DNA of 64,000 nucleotides from Diphasiastrum complanatum (GCA_029204225.1 CM055111.1:12648697-12712696); one strand, 5' to 3'. Shown: positions 12,701-23,905, counted from the stretch's first letter. Notes: generated by a model from the letters alone, not told the origin. Translations and numbers: made by a program.

Positions 12701-13655
12701 ACTATCTCGCTCTTTCTCCATTTGCATACGAGCGTCGCCATAATGCATGGAGGCTTTTGCCAATGCACCAGTAGTTCCAGGACCTTCATTCGCATACTTT
12801 CTGCAATCTTCCCCCAGCTTAGACGCTGTACAGCAGCCACCATAAAGTAAGACCTGGTCAAGCTGCAAGCAATACCACTAAAACTGAAAAATAAAGAAGA
12901 CGAAATAGCTGGTCAGAGCAAACCTTTCGGCTACTGCACTCACCGATTTCCAGCTGCTTTGTGCCTGTGGAAATTAGGCCCTCTACTCCTCTGACAATAT
13001 CCCGTTGGAAATGCTGAAGGAAATATCAAAACAGATACATTATTCAAGAAACACAATAGAGGGTTTGCATAGGCGAAGAGATGATAAAAGCAAGCGTCAA
13101 AAGGATTAGTCTATTCGGTGTGTGCAAACTTGAAGAGTATAGACCTTTCCAGCCCGGGTAGATGTGTAAAGTCGCTCAAGCTGCTGATGACGTTGAAGTT
13201 CTGCTTCATCCGTAATGATCCCGTCACTCCCTTGACATACTCCATGCCCTGTGAACTGTTTTAAGACGGCCTGTGCGATATGTAATAAATATCAGCGTCT
13301 GGTTTGTGAAAATTACTGCAAATGTCATCTCTGATGCTTAAATCCACGGTAAGCTTGTGAAAAATCTTATCAAAATTTTTCTGAAAGATGCGAGTTTGGA
13401 TTGAATGCTCTCAGCCGTCATGTCTTACCATATCCAGGCAGAGTTACTTCTATTTCTTCTTCAGTGTAAATCTACAGCGTCTATTATCCTAGAACTCTTT
13501 CTTATTACTGAAGACATGACCATTAGATAAGCTAGACAGTTTTAAAGCATTATCAGCGCGAAGCTTTGATACACTCAAGCGGAAAAAGACAATACCTGCT
13601 GCTGCTTAGCAACTTGACCACGAAGTTTACTGGCTTGTTTTCTGAGGGCATCCAT
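9773..13655 (-). CDS. SH3P2: BAR-SH3 domain protein, plant SH3P family (SH3P2-like), ten exons
   Basis: Exons in order: 13655-13596, 13270-13145, 13014-12944, 12825-12677, 11785-11684, 11243-11043, 10841-10779, 10664-10515, 10383-10309 and 9898-9773 (stop at 9773-9775). All introns are GT-AG. The product is about 373 aa, close to the 368 aa of Arabidopsis SH3P2. It starts MDALRKQASKLRGQVAKQQQ. The helical BAR part includes GEDCRKYANE, EPLRAMVMGTPLEDARQLAQ, VEAQQQRLTLQRLIAM and a C-terminal LDQLYAQ. The last two exons form the SH3 domain (FEADTDGELSLAVGDY, GKAGWFPSSYVE). Known family members bind membranes and act in clathrin-mediated trafficking and autophagosome formation. One oddity: exon 3 has four T at 12957-12961 (plus strand) where three would keep KQLEI in frame, a one-base frameshift. 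All other joins keep frame, so this may be a sequence error or a recent null allele. Confidence 0.93.
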
Positions 13656-14639
13656 CACTGCAATATCATAATCATCAACTAAGGAAAGCGCGCTTTTATA
13701 AACATTTTTAGGCAGAGAAAAATTAAACATACGAGCGATTCAAATTTGACTGACGACATTTCCAATGCTCAACAAAAACGACAGTAATAATATGAAAGAG
13801 TTGAGATGTTTATGAAAGTAGCTCCATAACAAGACGACGACAATAAGAACCAAATTAAAGGATCAGCAAAAATTTAAGCCAATCACGTAAGTTTATAGAG
13901 CTAAATTTAAGGATCAGCAAAAATTCAGCTCCATTCTTTTCTCTGCACAGTGCAGAGTACCTCTTGTGCCAATATTTTATTTTTCTTATTGCTCACTGAA
14001 GTGTGCAGATTGTGGTTTCTTTCATCCCCATGAACTATTAATGCAAGATTAGGCATGCCTTGCAGAAAAGGACGGATCTATATCAAACACAACCTAATTA
14101 CCGCATATAAGCACTTCATTTGCATGTCAATTGTTCTCTTTCGTACTAGCTTGTGAAACTGGAGCCAACCGATCAAGTTGCACCAAGACGAGAAACAAAT
14201 TGCAAAGAAGTCCTCCTTCGAAAATGCATCTCAAGCGGTGTTAGAGGTGCCAAAGGAACACACTATAATAAAGTTTAAGTCGAAGTACTACACAAATACA
14301 GGTAAAGAATCTTTTCATAGACATCGACAATGCCATCTACACATGCTTCCAACAATGACATGTTAAATCCAACTTTCACGAAGGATAACGAAAACACAAT
14401 ATGTATGAAGTACCTTGGTTTCCGCAGAGAATCAAGACCTGCTACAGCTCCGAATCAATAGAACCCTTCTGATGCAGAACATCCGCTATCAAGAGAGGTC
14501 GCATTCCTCCAGCTTACGTCCAATATGAGATCATCCAAGCATCAAGAACAACTATCCAACCAGTATGTGCAAATAATGAAAACAAAAGCTGTAATGAAGC
14601 TGCTAATCTTCAGAGTAATGTATACGTGGTTGCTGCAAC
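13656..14639. other. SH3P upstream or 5' leader region, no other gene seen
   Basis: The SH3P start codon is at 13655-13653. The sequence further right is AT-rich without coding similarity. A 5' UTR intron is possible but no convincing donor-acceptor pair was identified. Confidence 0.4.
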
Positions 14640-14945
14640 TTAGATCCAAAATCACAGCAAAATCATACAAACTATCAGAGCAAAATCAAGGCAACTATCA
14701 AAAAAATCACAGAGATCACAGCAAAATCACAGAAACTATCAAAGGATTCAAAAATCACACCAAAAGTACGGCAACTGAGGGATGGATCGATGGATATCTA
14801 CACAAATTGTTGATGGATTCAAAAATCAGAGCAAAAGTACAACAAACTGATGGATGGATCGATGGATGGATATTTGCACAAATTACTGATGGATTCAAAA
14901 ATCATAGCAAAAGTAGGACAACTGATGGATGGATATTGATCGCTG
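14640..14945. repeat. Minisatellite with GATGGAT-rich units upstream of SH3P
   Basis: Three imperfect units of about 65-75 bp begin with GGATTCAAAAATCA (near 14743, 14815 and 14891). They carry AGCAAAAGTA and GATGGATCGATGGAT. They are preceded by shorter repeats of CAAAATCA and AACTATCA at 14650-14740. The array gives an open frame of 178 codons on the plus strand with repeated GWIDGW, which I regard as a by-product. On the minus strand it would lie in the SH3P promoter or 5' leader. Confidence 0.75.
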
Positions 14946-15080
14946 TTGCTTCAATGCAGACGACGACGATCCAAAAGCGAGACGAAAGAAAAGCTTTGGC
15001 CCGCCATAGCCACACAACATTCAAAGATTTTGCCACGTCTCCTCCAGCACCCATTGGATAGCCGACACCTGTACTCTATA

Positions 15081-15101
15081 CACGTGTCCTTCATCCACGT
15101 G
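15081..15101. promoter_or_regulatory. Pair of G-box motifs (CACGTG) upstream of SH3P
   Basis: Two exact CACGTG hexamers lie at 15081-15086 and 15096-15101, fifteen bases apart. G-boxes are bound by plant bZIP and bHLH factors. They are 1.4 kb from the SH3P ATG, so linkage to this gene needs a 5' UTR intron or a distant start site and remains inference. Confidence 0.4.
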
Positions 15102-15149
15102 CGTGAGCTAAGAATTTGTGTGTTCTAGGGAAGCTTAACGGTCAGGCAG

Positions 15150-15168
15150 CCACCGGCTATGCCGGTGG
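15150..15168. other. Perfect 8-bp hairpin
   Basis: CCACCGGC (15150-15157), a TAT loop and GCCGGTGG (15161-15168) form a GC-rich perfect inverted repeat about 50 bp beyond the G-boxes. The function is unknown. Confidence 0.6.
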
Positions 15169-15394
15169 TCCTAGTGCAATGAGGCACCGGCAATACCAGG
15201 TTTCCAGGCTCAGAAGTAGAGATACGTGGCCAAATAATACCTAGAATATGCTTTCGTGGGCCACCTTGAGTGACCACGTTACCCTGGCCAGGTATTCTTT
15301 ATATTTGAATTTGAACATTTGGTAGGCCCCTTTGGATAAAAGTAAAAAGCCTTCAAGAATTTTCTTTTTGGTTATAGCCTATCAAATATAAGAC

Positions 15395-16043
15395 TAAGAT
15401 CATTTTAAGATTGATACATAGTGATCTATGCGGCCCTATGAGTACTCCCTCTCTGGGCTTTAGCACTATATTTTAATCGATGACTATTCAAGATTCACCA
15501 GCATTATGTCCATCAAGAACAAGTCTGAGGCATTCAACTGTTTCAAAAAATTCAAGCAGTTTGCTAAGACACAGACTGGTCGAAAACTCAAGACCATGCA
15601 CACAAATAGTGAGGGAGAGTATTTGTCAGACGACATTAGTTCACCACCAACTACACACCACAACATAATGGAGTAGCGGCGATGAAGAATCGAACACTAC
15701 TTAATGCAGCACGATCAGTGATCTCAAATGCTCAACTAACCAAGAATTTTTGGGCTAAAGCAATTTCAACAGCTTGCTATCTACAGAATTATTCAAGCAC
15801 TAAAGCAGTCAACTCAAAGACTCCATTCAATGCCTTTCATGGATAACTTCAGTCAATTCGATCAATACTTGCTCGCAGCTACCGAAGATCTAGAAGTTCA
15901 CCAAATGGATGCTTAGACAGCTTTTCTGAATGGATATATACAAGAAGACATATATATCTATCAACCCGAAGGTTAGGACTTTCAAGGACAAGAACACAAG
16001 GTATGCAAATTGCAGAAAGCTCTCTATGGGTTGAAGCAAGCTT
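15395..16043 (+). pseudogene. copia-3 integrase and RT fragment, 5' part
   Basis: Integrase motifs are LIHSDLCGPM, then out of frame FKKFKQFAKTQTGRKLK and TPQHNGVA with NRTLLNAARS near 15655-15720. After the deletion, RT shows EVHQMDA, a TAG stop, then TAFLNGYIQEDIYIYQPEG and KVCKLQKALYGLKQA up to 16042. Stops and frame changes are frequent. Confidence 0.85.
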
Positions 16044-16515
16044 TGTAGGAAATAGAAGCCTAAAGATCCAGAATCTTAACTATTCAATCACACAAAGCAT
16101 TCTCAAAAGAAAGAAAGAGATGGCTAGAAACCCTCTTGTACAAACTCGTGGACAGCCAAGGAGAATAGTCAGTATTGCTTACAAAAGTGACTCATACAAA
16201 TGGGATGCACACATATATGTAGTCCAAGATGACTGTCTAACTTCATGACTATTGGCTATCCAACTACTTGACTATTGACTATATCCAACTTTCTATAAGT
16301 TACATAGAAAGAGTAAGGTACCTCCAATATGTCAACTTCATGTCACAATTAGCCCTAGTGGATCCATGAGTCCTTACCAAGTTAATTTAATACTAACTTA
16401 GCTAACTCTAAGTTTAGTAGGCCTAATATAATAAATGATCATGGTTACACAACTCTCGACCTTTTGGGTCAAAGTAACCTATGGTAATGTAAGCAATTTC
16501 ATTTACATTCCAACA
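16044..16515 (-). repeat. copia-4 3' LTR
   Basis: The plus-strand ends are TGTAGGAA and TTCCAACA. It differs from the right LTR at roughly two dozen positions plus small indels by eye, including an 8-bp gap near 16343. It contains a nested palindrome at 16443-16479. Confidence 0.92.
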
Positions 16516-16519
16516 CCCT

Positions 16520-18230
16520 CCTTAAATGGAAATGCATAACGTAACATGAACCAAATCAAATTTGCCATCAACTCGAATAGTTCCATCAATTGGAAAAGCT
16601 TGCCTTTGAAATTTTTCAAGTATGCATCCTTTGCATACATGTCCTCGGAATGCTCAATATTAGGAATGTCTTCAACAATATTGAATCTCTTCAACATCTT
16701 CAAGCTAGCAAAGTTGAGATGTCCAAACCTAGCATGTCATAATTCAGCCAACTCCAAAGAATGTGAACTTGATGCAACAAGACAAAAAGATGATGAAGCT
16801 CTTCGCTCATAGGTATCCATAAGGAACAATCCACCACGTAATGTTCCCGAAGCAATGATCATAAGAGATCTCTTTGGGTCTTTGATAAGACATTTGTCTT
16901 CTTTGAATTCCACAACCAATCTTTGGTTCATACTTGTAGAGACAGAAATGAGATTCTTTGTTATTTTTGGAACATAAAGTACATTACGAATGTAGTTCTC
17001 CTCACAATTGGGTAAGATAATGGGGATCACTCCAATACCTTTGATAGGATAAGAGGTGTTATCAACACCTTGAACTTTGCTTCCATCATGCACTTTTACA
17101 AGCTTTGTGAAAACTTCTTTGTGATAAGCCATATGGCGTGTGGCACCATATGACTTCTTTGTGAGCAGCCATATGGCATGTGGCACCGCTATGCTCCTCT
17201 ATCAATCACCCATCAATAGATGAAAAAACAGCAACTTGTAAAGCTGAAGATGAGTTGTTATCTGCTGAAAAACCAGCAAGATTTGAAGTGGTAGAAATCT
17301 TGTCTTTAGAAGAGATGAGATTATTAGTGACAAAAGCATAATCATTATTGAAAAGATTATCCTCCTTTTCAAATTGTTGTTCCAAAGTAATGATTGCGGT
17401 ACTTGTATCGTACCTTTTTCTTTTTCCTTTACAAGCCTCTTCCTACATTCTTTGATGTGATGCCCAAACTTCTTGCAATAATGGCACTTACTCTTCTTCT
17501 TGGAGCCTTGATCTTGAGCTTCCTTAGATTTTTATCATCTTTGGAAGTGTTGAAAGAAGGCTTCCCTTTCCACTTGTGTTTGCCTTTGCCTTTTGCAAAG
17601 AAAGCTTGATCTTCTTGTTCACCAAAGTTGATCCTTGTTTGCTCTTCTTGAAGAATTAAGCCAACAAGTTCGTTGAAAAAGATTTGTTGTCCCCTAAGAG
17701 AAATGCTCAATGATGACACAAAATGGAAGGTAAGAATTAAGATGAGAGTTGAGAGTAATAGATACAAATTGTAAGTTCTCAAACACCTCATCAATACTAA
17801 GAAGCTCCTCTCGAAGATCCTTGATCTTCGTCAAGTGGTTTGGAAGCAAATCACTTTCTTGCATCTTCAAGATAGAAAGTTGATTTCGAAGATATACCAC
17901 TTTTGCCGCAGTTTTTACTTAAAACATATTGGCAAGAGTCTCCCAAGCACTTTTGGAAGTCTTGCATGATCTAATATGAGGAAGGATAGATCTCTTCACT
18001 GATAATGCAATGATGGAATGTGCTTGTGCATCTCGTCGATCCCACTTCTTTTGCTCATCGAAAGACACCTCCGTAGTTGATGAAGTTGTTGTTCTAGATG
18101 GTGTAATAGGTGCCAAGGTAGGCGGCCTCTCTTCGTCACCATTAACTACTTCCCACAAACATTTGGCAGTTAGAAGGTTCTTTATCATGTAGCTCACAAG
18201 GAATAGTTTGTGCCATCTAGCCTATCTTCA
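16520..18230 (-). pseudogene. copia-4 gag-protease-pre-integrase remnant
   Basis: Gag N-terminus at 17919-18220 (SYMIKNLLTAKCLWEVVNG, then RDAQAHSIIALSV and SAWETLANMF). Gag continues at 17694-17900 (LTKIKDLREELLSIDEVFE). The zinc knuckle is CHYCKKFGHHIKEC near 17455-17500, after a Lys-rich KGKGKHKWKGKPS tract. The protease-flank region is at 16737-17186 (MAYHKEVFTKLVKV, GVIPIILPN). The pre-integrase segment is at 16503-16720 (KMLKRFNIVEDIP). The protease catalytic aspartate is not visible, and coding similarity ends before the polypurine tract. Several frameshifts are present. Confidence 0.85.
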
Positions 18231-18872
18231 TTATATAAAGAACCAATAGACTTCGATTCTTTAGCCATAACAGAAAAATCAGCTTGTAGTAGATAGGAAA
18301 TAGACTTTCCAAGACAAAATCTATTCAAAGGGCATCAACCTCAAAGCTGAAATTATGAGCACAACAGATTGCAATACTCCACATGCAATTTGCTCAACAA
18401 GTAATGAAATAGGTGGCTGAATTCTGCACAAAAAACAAAATGCTCACAAATAGGTAGACTTCAAATGAAGCCAAAACCAAAACCAGAAATTTGTGGCTAA
18501 AAAGAGTGCACACTATGTGCATATAGAGCTGATGGTAGCGCCCTACTCCAAGCTCACCAACAGGGAAATTTCAGCAAGAAATGTGTCCAAAACACATGTA
18601 TCTTCATTTAAGAAGTAAATCTGAAATTTTCAACATGCAATTGAGTCAAAATCACATGCAATTGGTTTGAGCATAAGCCCTACTGCTAGCTCTCAAATAG
18701 GTGAAGGTTCCCTTCAACTTCCTACAAAAAAGCCATAAGAAGATGAACAGATTCTAATCCTGCAAAAATCAGCAGCTTGATGATTTTCTGCTACCAAAAG
18801 AGGAAGAAGATAGCTTCTTCCTATTGGGCGCCCTCCTGAAAGCAATATGATCACCTAAAGGCTCTGATACTA

Positions 18873-19353
18873 TGTAGGAAATAGAAGCCTAAGGATCCAA
18901 AATCTTAACTATTCAATCACACAAAACATTCTCAAAAGAAAAAAAAGAGATGGCTAGAAACCCTCTTGTACAAACTAGTGGACAGCCAAGGAGAATAGTC
19001 AGTATTGCTTACAAAAGTGTCTCATACAAATGGGATGCACACATATATATAGTCCAAGATGACTATCTAACTTCATGACTATTGGCTATCCAACTACTTG
19101 ACTATTGACTATCCAACTTTCTATAAGTTACATAGAAAGAATAAGGTACCTCGAATATGTCAAGTTGGGGTACTTCATGTCACAATTAGACCTAAAGGAC
19201 CCATGAGTCCTTACCAAGTTAATTTCATACTAACTTAGCTAACTCTAAGTTTAGTAGGCTTAATTTAATAGATGGAAATGGTTACACAACTCTCGAACTT
19301 TTGGGTCAAAGTAACCTATGTTATTGTAAGCAATTTCAATTAACATTCCAACA
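18873..19353 (-). repeat. copia-4 5' LTR
   Basis: Matches the left LTR over its full length, with ends TGTAGGAA and TTCCAACA. The primer site lies directly to its left. The nested palindrome is at 19280-19316, where one inner stem base is changed. Confidence 0.92.
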
Positions 19354-20455
19354 AGCTCCAAGGGCCTAGTTTGATAGAATCAATCGATTCTTGTTGTAGC
19401 AAAACTTGATTCCAAATTCTGCCGACTCTAACGTTTATCTCAAACACAGAGGCCCAAGCCATGTCATAATAGCTCTATACGTTGATGACTATCTGATCAT
19501 CAACAATTCGAATCAATCACTACAAGAAGCAAAGTCTATATTATCGAAAGAATTTGAAATGACGGATTCAGGCCCACTACATTACCTCCTCGAGATTGAG
19601 ATAACCAGAGACAGAGCAAACAAAAGGATCGCGATAAGCCAAGAAAGGTATCTAACCTGTGTACTTTACAAGTATGGCATGGAAGCCTGCAAGTCAATAG
19701 ACTTGCCTATGGATCCAAGATTCAAATTGTCGAAGGACATGTGTCCAACGATTGAAGCAGAGAAGGAGATGTGCAAATAGCCCTATCAGTCAATAGTTGG
19801 ATCGATCATGTATGTCATGGTCTGCATACACACGACCCGATCTTGCCTATACAGTCAGCACATTTAAAAAATTTATGTCGAATCTCGGCCTATCTCACTG
19901 AAAGCTCTATTGAGAATACTAAGATACATTCAAGCTACAAAGCACTATGCTCTATGTTATAAGGGAAATACAGAGGACGCTCTAACTTTACATGCTTATT
20001 CCAACTCTAATTGGAGTGGAGATGTGGACACACGAAAATCCACTTTTGGTTACCTATGCATTTTAGCAGGAGGACGCATAGTCAAAAGCAAAAATGTATT
20101 TATTCGTCTTTCACAGATTCCGAATATGTTGTAGCCACCTCTGTAGTGAATAAAATCATTTGACTCAAAAAATTGCTTAAGGATCTAATGTTCCCTCAAT
20201 TCAGACCAACTATACTCCATTGCGACAATTAGAGTTGCATAGTTTTATCTCTGAACTCATGAACTCACACTAGAACTAAACACATTGAAGTTGAATTTCA
20301 TTTTCTTAGAGAGAAAGTTCTGAACAAGATTGTCGAATTAAGCTACTTTCATACTAATAGTATGTTGGCTGATATTATGACAAAACCCCTGTTGAGGGAA
20401 AAGCATGTTGATTTATGCAACTTATTAAGCTTCATTCAGGATCCTAGGAGTTAAG
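19354..20455 (+). pseudogene. copia-3 RT and RNase H, 3' part
   Basis: RT at 19406-19780 is open and keeps the active site (LYVDDYLI), then DSGPLHYLLEIEITRD and ISQERYLT. RNase H follows across frame changes at 19780-20134 (RILRYIQATKHYALCY, DVDTRKSTFGYLC). A final segment near 20275-20455 reads TRTKHIEVEFHFLREK and ADIMTKPLLREKHVDL before the stop. RNase H is broken by several indels. Confidence 0.88.
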
Positions 20456-20469
20456 CTTAAGGGGGGGAG

Positions 20470-20940
20470 TGTTGGAATTAATTCTCACTCCTACTCATCT
20501 AAATTCTTTTTCTGAGTACTATAATCTCTCTCAACATTGACAACAGTCTTACTCGCATAAGTCGAATAGTATCAACTTGAAGCAGAGCAAGATCGACTCA
20601 AATTCATCGAGGTCGACTTCACTGACTCGTATCGACATCCTGACATCAACTCATTCAACATCTTCTCAAGGGCGAACAAGTCGACTCAACTCATTTGACA
20701 CCTTCGACGATTGTCGATATCACCAGTCAAAATGAAGCTCATCGTCTGCCCTGTACACTCTATAACTAGCATACTAAGATTGCAACACAATGTGCGTTGT
20801 GAACCATTCTTGGGCATAGGATCGTGATCGGATCGTTGTATTCACAACAATTTAACACAGATTCTCTATTTTCTTTATGTGTGTTTGCATTGACGAATGC
20901 TTTCTGATAGTTCCTTTTTCTAGTACTAATACTCGTTCCA
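20470..20940 (+). repeat. copia-3 3' LTR, right edge uncertain
   Basis: TGTTGGAATTAATTCTC begins right after the polypurine tract. No second copy is present to define the end. A possible inverted terminus (TTCCA near 20940) is weak, and no primer site follows. Confidence 0.5.
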
Positions 20941-21329
20941 TGACTCATTCGAAAGCTAACTCAAAGGAGGCATGGCTTGTTGAAGTTAATCTTAATCCTA
21001 CTCATCCTGACTGCCCTCCTATTCACTTAAGAAAATCACTCTCTTCAAACAGTCTACATAAATGAACTGTTCTTTGCACAATCTGCATATTTACATGCAA
21101 TATTCAATAGGCGAAAAATGCGAAGAATGCAAAGACTTCGACAAAGTCTTCTACTTAACATTCCAGGCACCCGAGAAATGTGACACTTTTTTGAAGAATG
21201 CGAGGAATGTGACATACAGTAGATTTACACAGGATTTTCATACCGTACATGTTTGCGTCTTCATGCTCCATTGAATAATCGATCTATTGATCAATTAGAT
21301 AGTTGTTAGCGATCTTTTAATTGTAAATC

Positions 21330-22190
21330 TAAATGAGTTCAAACAGTTCCTGAATCAATTAGTTGCTATAGGTTCACCTATTTCAGAAGAAGACTACAAT
21401 GTCTCTTCTTGCCAGTCTTCTTCCCTCCTATGACAATCTTGTATTACTTTTGAGCAATACTCCTACACTATCACTCCAGAAGCTGAAACAAGTTTATTGC
21501 AGGAAGAAGTAAGGAGAAAGAGCTTATCTATCTCAAGTATCAAGTCAATGGCCTTGTACTCTAATAAGCAGCATTCCAAGAAGAAGAACTTCAAGGATAA
21601 GAAGACAAAGGCTGAACAAACATATTCAACACAACAACAACAACAACATAGTCGACAACAATAACCTACCAAACACTTTTGCAGATACTGCAAAAGATCC
21701 AATCATGACATCAAAGATTGCCGGATTTTCAAGCGTAATGAAGCAAGAAAAAAGATGCAACAACCCCAAGAAGGAGACTCTAACTCAGTCAAAAATACTC
21801 AAAAAAAAAAAAAAGATGCTGATGATACAAGATGAATGCATTAGAGATGCCTTGAGGTGGTATCTCAATTCTGGTGCTTCTCAGCACATGACTCCATGCA
21901 AGTTTCTATTCGAAGATCTCACACCAGGAGATTCAAAGTATGTTTACTTCAGTGACTCAAGTACATTGCAGATTGAAGGCAAAGGATCTATACGCTTTCG
22001 TATTTTAAATGGTAATTGACCTTGTTTAAGGATGTACTGTATGTACCCAGATTGACAAAGAATTTACTATCAGTCAACAAGCTCATTGATCAGGGCTCTA
22101 GAGCCTTGTTCAACTCAGAACAACGTACCATTCTGGATAAGGAACTGTAAAGAAGTCCTCTCTGCAAACAAAGAAGGTAATTTGTACATT
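21330..22190 (+). pseudogene. copia-5 gag and protease fragment
   Basis: Gag reads NEFKQFLNQLVAIGSPISEE and, after a frame change, LLASLLPSYDNLVLLLSNTP. The zinc knuckle is HFCRYCKRSNHDIKDC near 21680-21725. The protease begins LNSGASQHMTPCKF (21865-21905); the catalytic DSG triad reads NSG. It continues in another frame as DVLYVPRLTKNLLSVNKL. The fragment stops at about 22190, where the copia-6 LTR begins. It may be a neighbouring copy of the copia-3 lineage, but that is inference. Confidence 0.8.
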
Positions 22191-22204
22191 TTGAGTCATG
22201 AATG

Positions 22205-22849
22205 TGAAAGATTTCAGATCCTTAAGATCCAATCTACTTGAATGATCTCTGGTTAGGAAGAGAAATACACTACCAATCTCACCAATGTAGAAAAATCAGC
22301 ATCTACACACAAAATGAGATGCAAACACCAATAGAACTTGATCAAACTTGAATGAAATGTTTATGTACTATTGTTGTCCATACAAAACCAGCAAGCTACT
22401 GTATTTCACACGTGTGGATCCAAAAATAACTAATATAGATCATTCTACACATAGAATTGCAAGCAATCACCAAGATAGTGCACCAATGGATAGTAGAACC
22501 CAAGAGAACCATGTATAAGCATGAAATGAGATAGAGAAGAGAGAAGATTGCTCTCTCCACGAGTTACATCCTTTTATAGCAGGTTCAAACCCTATCTGGC
22601 CACTTGGCTTTCCCACCAAAATGCTAACCCTACTAATTTTGGGTCTAGATTCAATGTACCCAACTATTCAACTTGAATCTACTCAAACTCGCATTCTAAC
22701 TTTCCCACACTTTCAAAAAGTGTTTATTCAAATTAGATTTAGACTAATGAACTTTGAAAAGTCAACCTCTAAGTCTAAAACAAGTTTTGGCCTCAATATG
22801 CCAAATATGAAAATATAGCAAAATGTGATGAAACTAGTTGAATCTTTCA
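22205..22849 (-). repeat. copia-6 3' LTR
   Basis: The ends TGAAAGATT (22205) and AATCTTTCA (ending 22849) are perfect inverted repeats. On the minus strand a purine tract GAAGAGGGAGTG precedes it. Confidence 0.85.
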
Positions 22850-23190
22850 CACTCCCTCTTCAGCTAGTTTTAGCATAGACTTTGATAACACTCCAAGTGA
22901 AGTACTATGCTTCATGAACAAGTCTTTTCCCAATGCTTTGGTGAAGATATCAGCTACACATTCCCTTGAAGACACATGTTGAAGCTCAACCTCCTTTGCA
23001 ATGACTTGCTCCCTCACAAAATGTTGTTGCACCACAACATGCTTGCTCCTAGCATAGTTTTCGACCATAGAATTTTGATCCATCATAAGAATGATCTTCT
23101 TCCTAAGAATAGATCTCCTTTCAATGATCATGTAATGCTCAAAATAGAAATAACCATAATTGATATAGAGAATAGTGTCCACTTGGGATG
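22850..23190 (-). pseudogene. copia-6 RNase H C-terminal fragment
   Basis: The minus strand reads ARSKHVVVQQHFVREQVIAK, VELQHVSSRECVADIFTKAL and ends LKLAEEGV next to the polypurine tract. This is the standard copia RNase H C-terminus. The upstream part of RNase H and nearly all RT are absent. Confidence 0.85.
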
Positions 23191-23246
23191 CTTCACTATT
23201 TCTTACATCAATTTTATATGTAAAAATGTGACTAGAACATGAAGAA

Positions 23247-23897
23247 TCAAAAAGAATGTAAATGAAATGATTCCAACTCTGAAATCTCTGGAAAAATACA
23301 GCAAACAAACAATAAATGTGAGTGATTAACTTCTGCTTTCATGTCTCCTCCTCCTTTGTCCTTTGTTGCCATGTATCCACCATGATACTCCATGAATGAG
23401 CGAAGATCTCCATCTTGCCAAAAGATGCCATCAAGCCTTGATGACTTAGCCATGAATGAGTGACATAATGAACCTCCAATAGCTTCATTTCCATCAACAA
23501 AACCAGCCAACAATTCTAGTACAAATCCAACATTAAAACAATGTCCACCAATGTAGCTAGTTTTACCATATCTTGACAATTTGCACACATCCACATGAAA
23601 TTGTTCAAACATGAGATAGAACAAGTAAAGTAAACTTGAACAACACTTCCTTGCTGCTCCTTTGACCTTACTTGAGTCTTCAATGTGTTGCAAAAATAGA
23701 TCCATAACATCTTTGCCAATTACCTCTCCTTTGATGCTCTTGACTAGCTCCAAATTGCCACCTTCCCTTTTGACTAGTTGAAGCGCTTTGAGATCAACCT
23801 CTTGATCTTTAACTTGACCATCAAAGTCATTAAACAAACTTTGTTTTCCAGATCCATTACTTGATTTTACAGCAAGATAACATCCATCCACTTGCAT
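23247..23897 (-). CDS. Unidentified 216-aa reading frame inside copia-6
   Basis: An uninterrupted frame of 217 codons sits where RT and most of RNase H should be, between the RT start (ending about 23935) and the RNase H end (from about 23190). I do not recognise it. It has charged segments (VKDQEVDLKALQLVKREGG), a Cys-containing hydrophobic middle (CCSSLLYLFYLMFEQFHVDV) and a Gly-rich tail (MEYHGGYMATKDKGGGDMKA). No zinc-binding pattern or signal peptide is clear. It has stayed open while neighbouring pol frames decayed. It could be a captured host exon, an element-specific domain, or chance. Confidence 0.35.
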   Translation of the reverse strand: MQVDGCYLAVKSSNGSGKQSLFNDFDGQVKDQEVDLKALQLVKREGGNLELVKSIKGEVIGKDVMDLFLQHIEDSSKVKGAARKCCSSLLYLFYLMFEQFHVDVCKLSRYGKTSYIGGHCFNVGFVLELLAGFVDGNEAIGGSLCHSFMAKSSRLDGIFWQDGDLRSFMEYHGGYMATKDKGGGDMKAEVNHSHLLFVCCIFPEISELESFHLHSF

Positions 23898-23905
23898 AGC
23901 TCCAT

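Larger units (their letters stand above)
16044..19353 (-). mobile_element. copia-4: non-autonomous gag-only copia with both LTRs
   Basis: LTRs at 16044-16515 and 18873-19353 flank a 2.36-kb interior on the minus strand. A primer site (minus TAGTATCAGAGC, 18861-18872) abuts the right LTR. A polypurine tract (TTTAAGGAGGG) abuts the left LTR. It interrupts copia-3 RT at the LKQAPR codons; the flanks AGCTT and AGCTC look like a 5-bp target duplication with one change. The interior has gag, zinc knuckle, protease region and pre-integrase but no integrase, RT or RNase H. Confidence 0.92.
15395..20940 (+). mobile_element. copia-3: Ty1/copia remnant split by copia-4
   Basis: Integrase starts near 15395 (LIHSDLCGPM). 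A direct jump from integrase to mid-RT at about 15840 shows an internal deletion. RT is then cut at 16043 by copia-4 and resumes at 19354 after the 5-bp target duplication. RNase H ends near 20455. The polypurine tract AAGGGGGGGAG leads into the 3' LTR at 20470. The 5' LTR, gag and protease are not seen to the left. Confidence 0.85.

Noticed and set aside
14525..15061. 178-codon plus-strand frame upstream of SH3P
   Set aside because: The frame follows the minisatellite units and has no similarity outside the repeated GWIDGW; likely chance.
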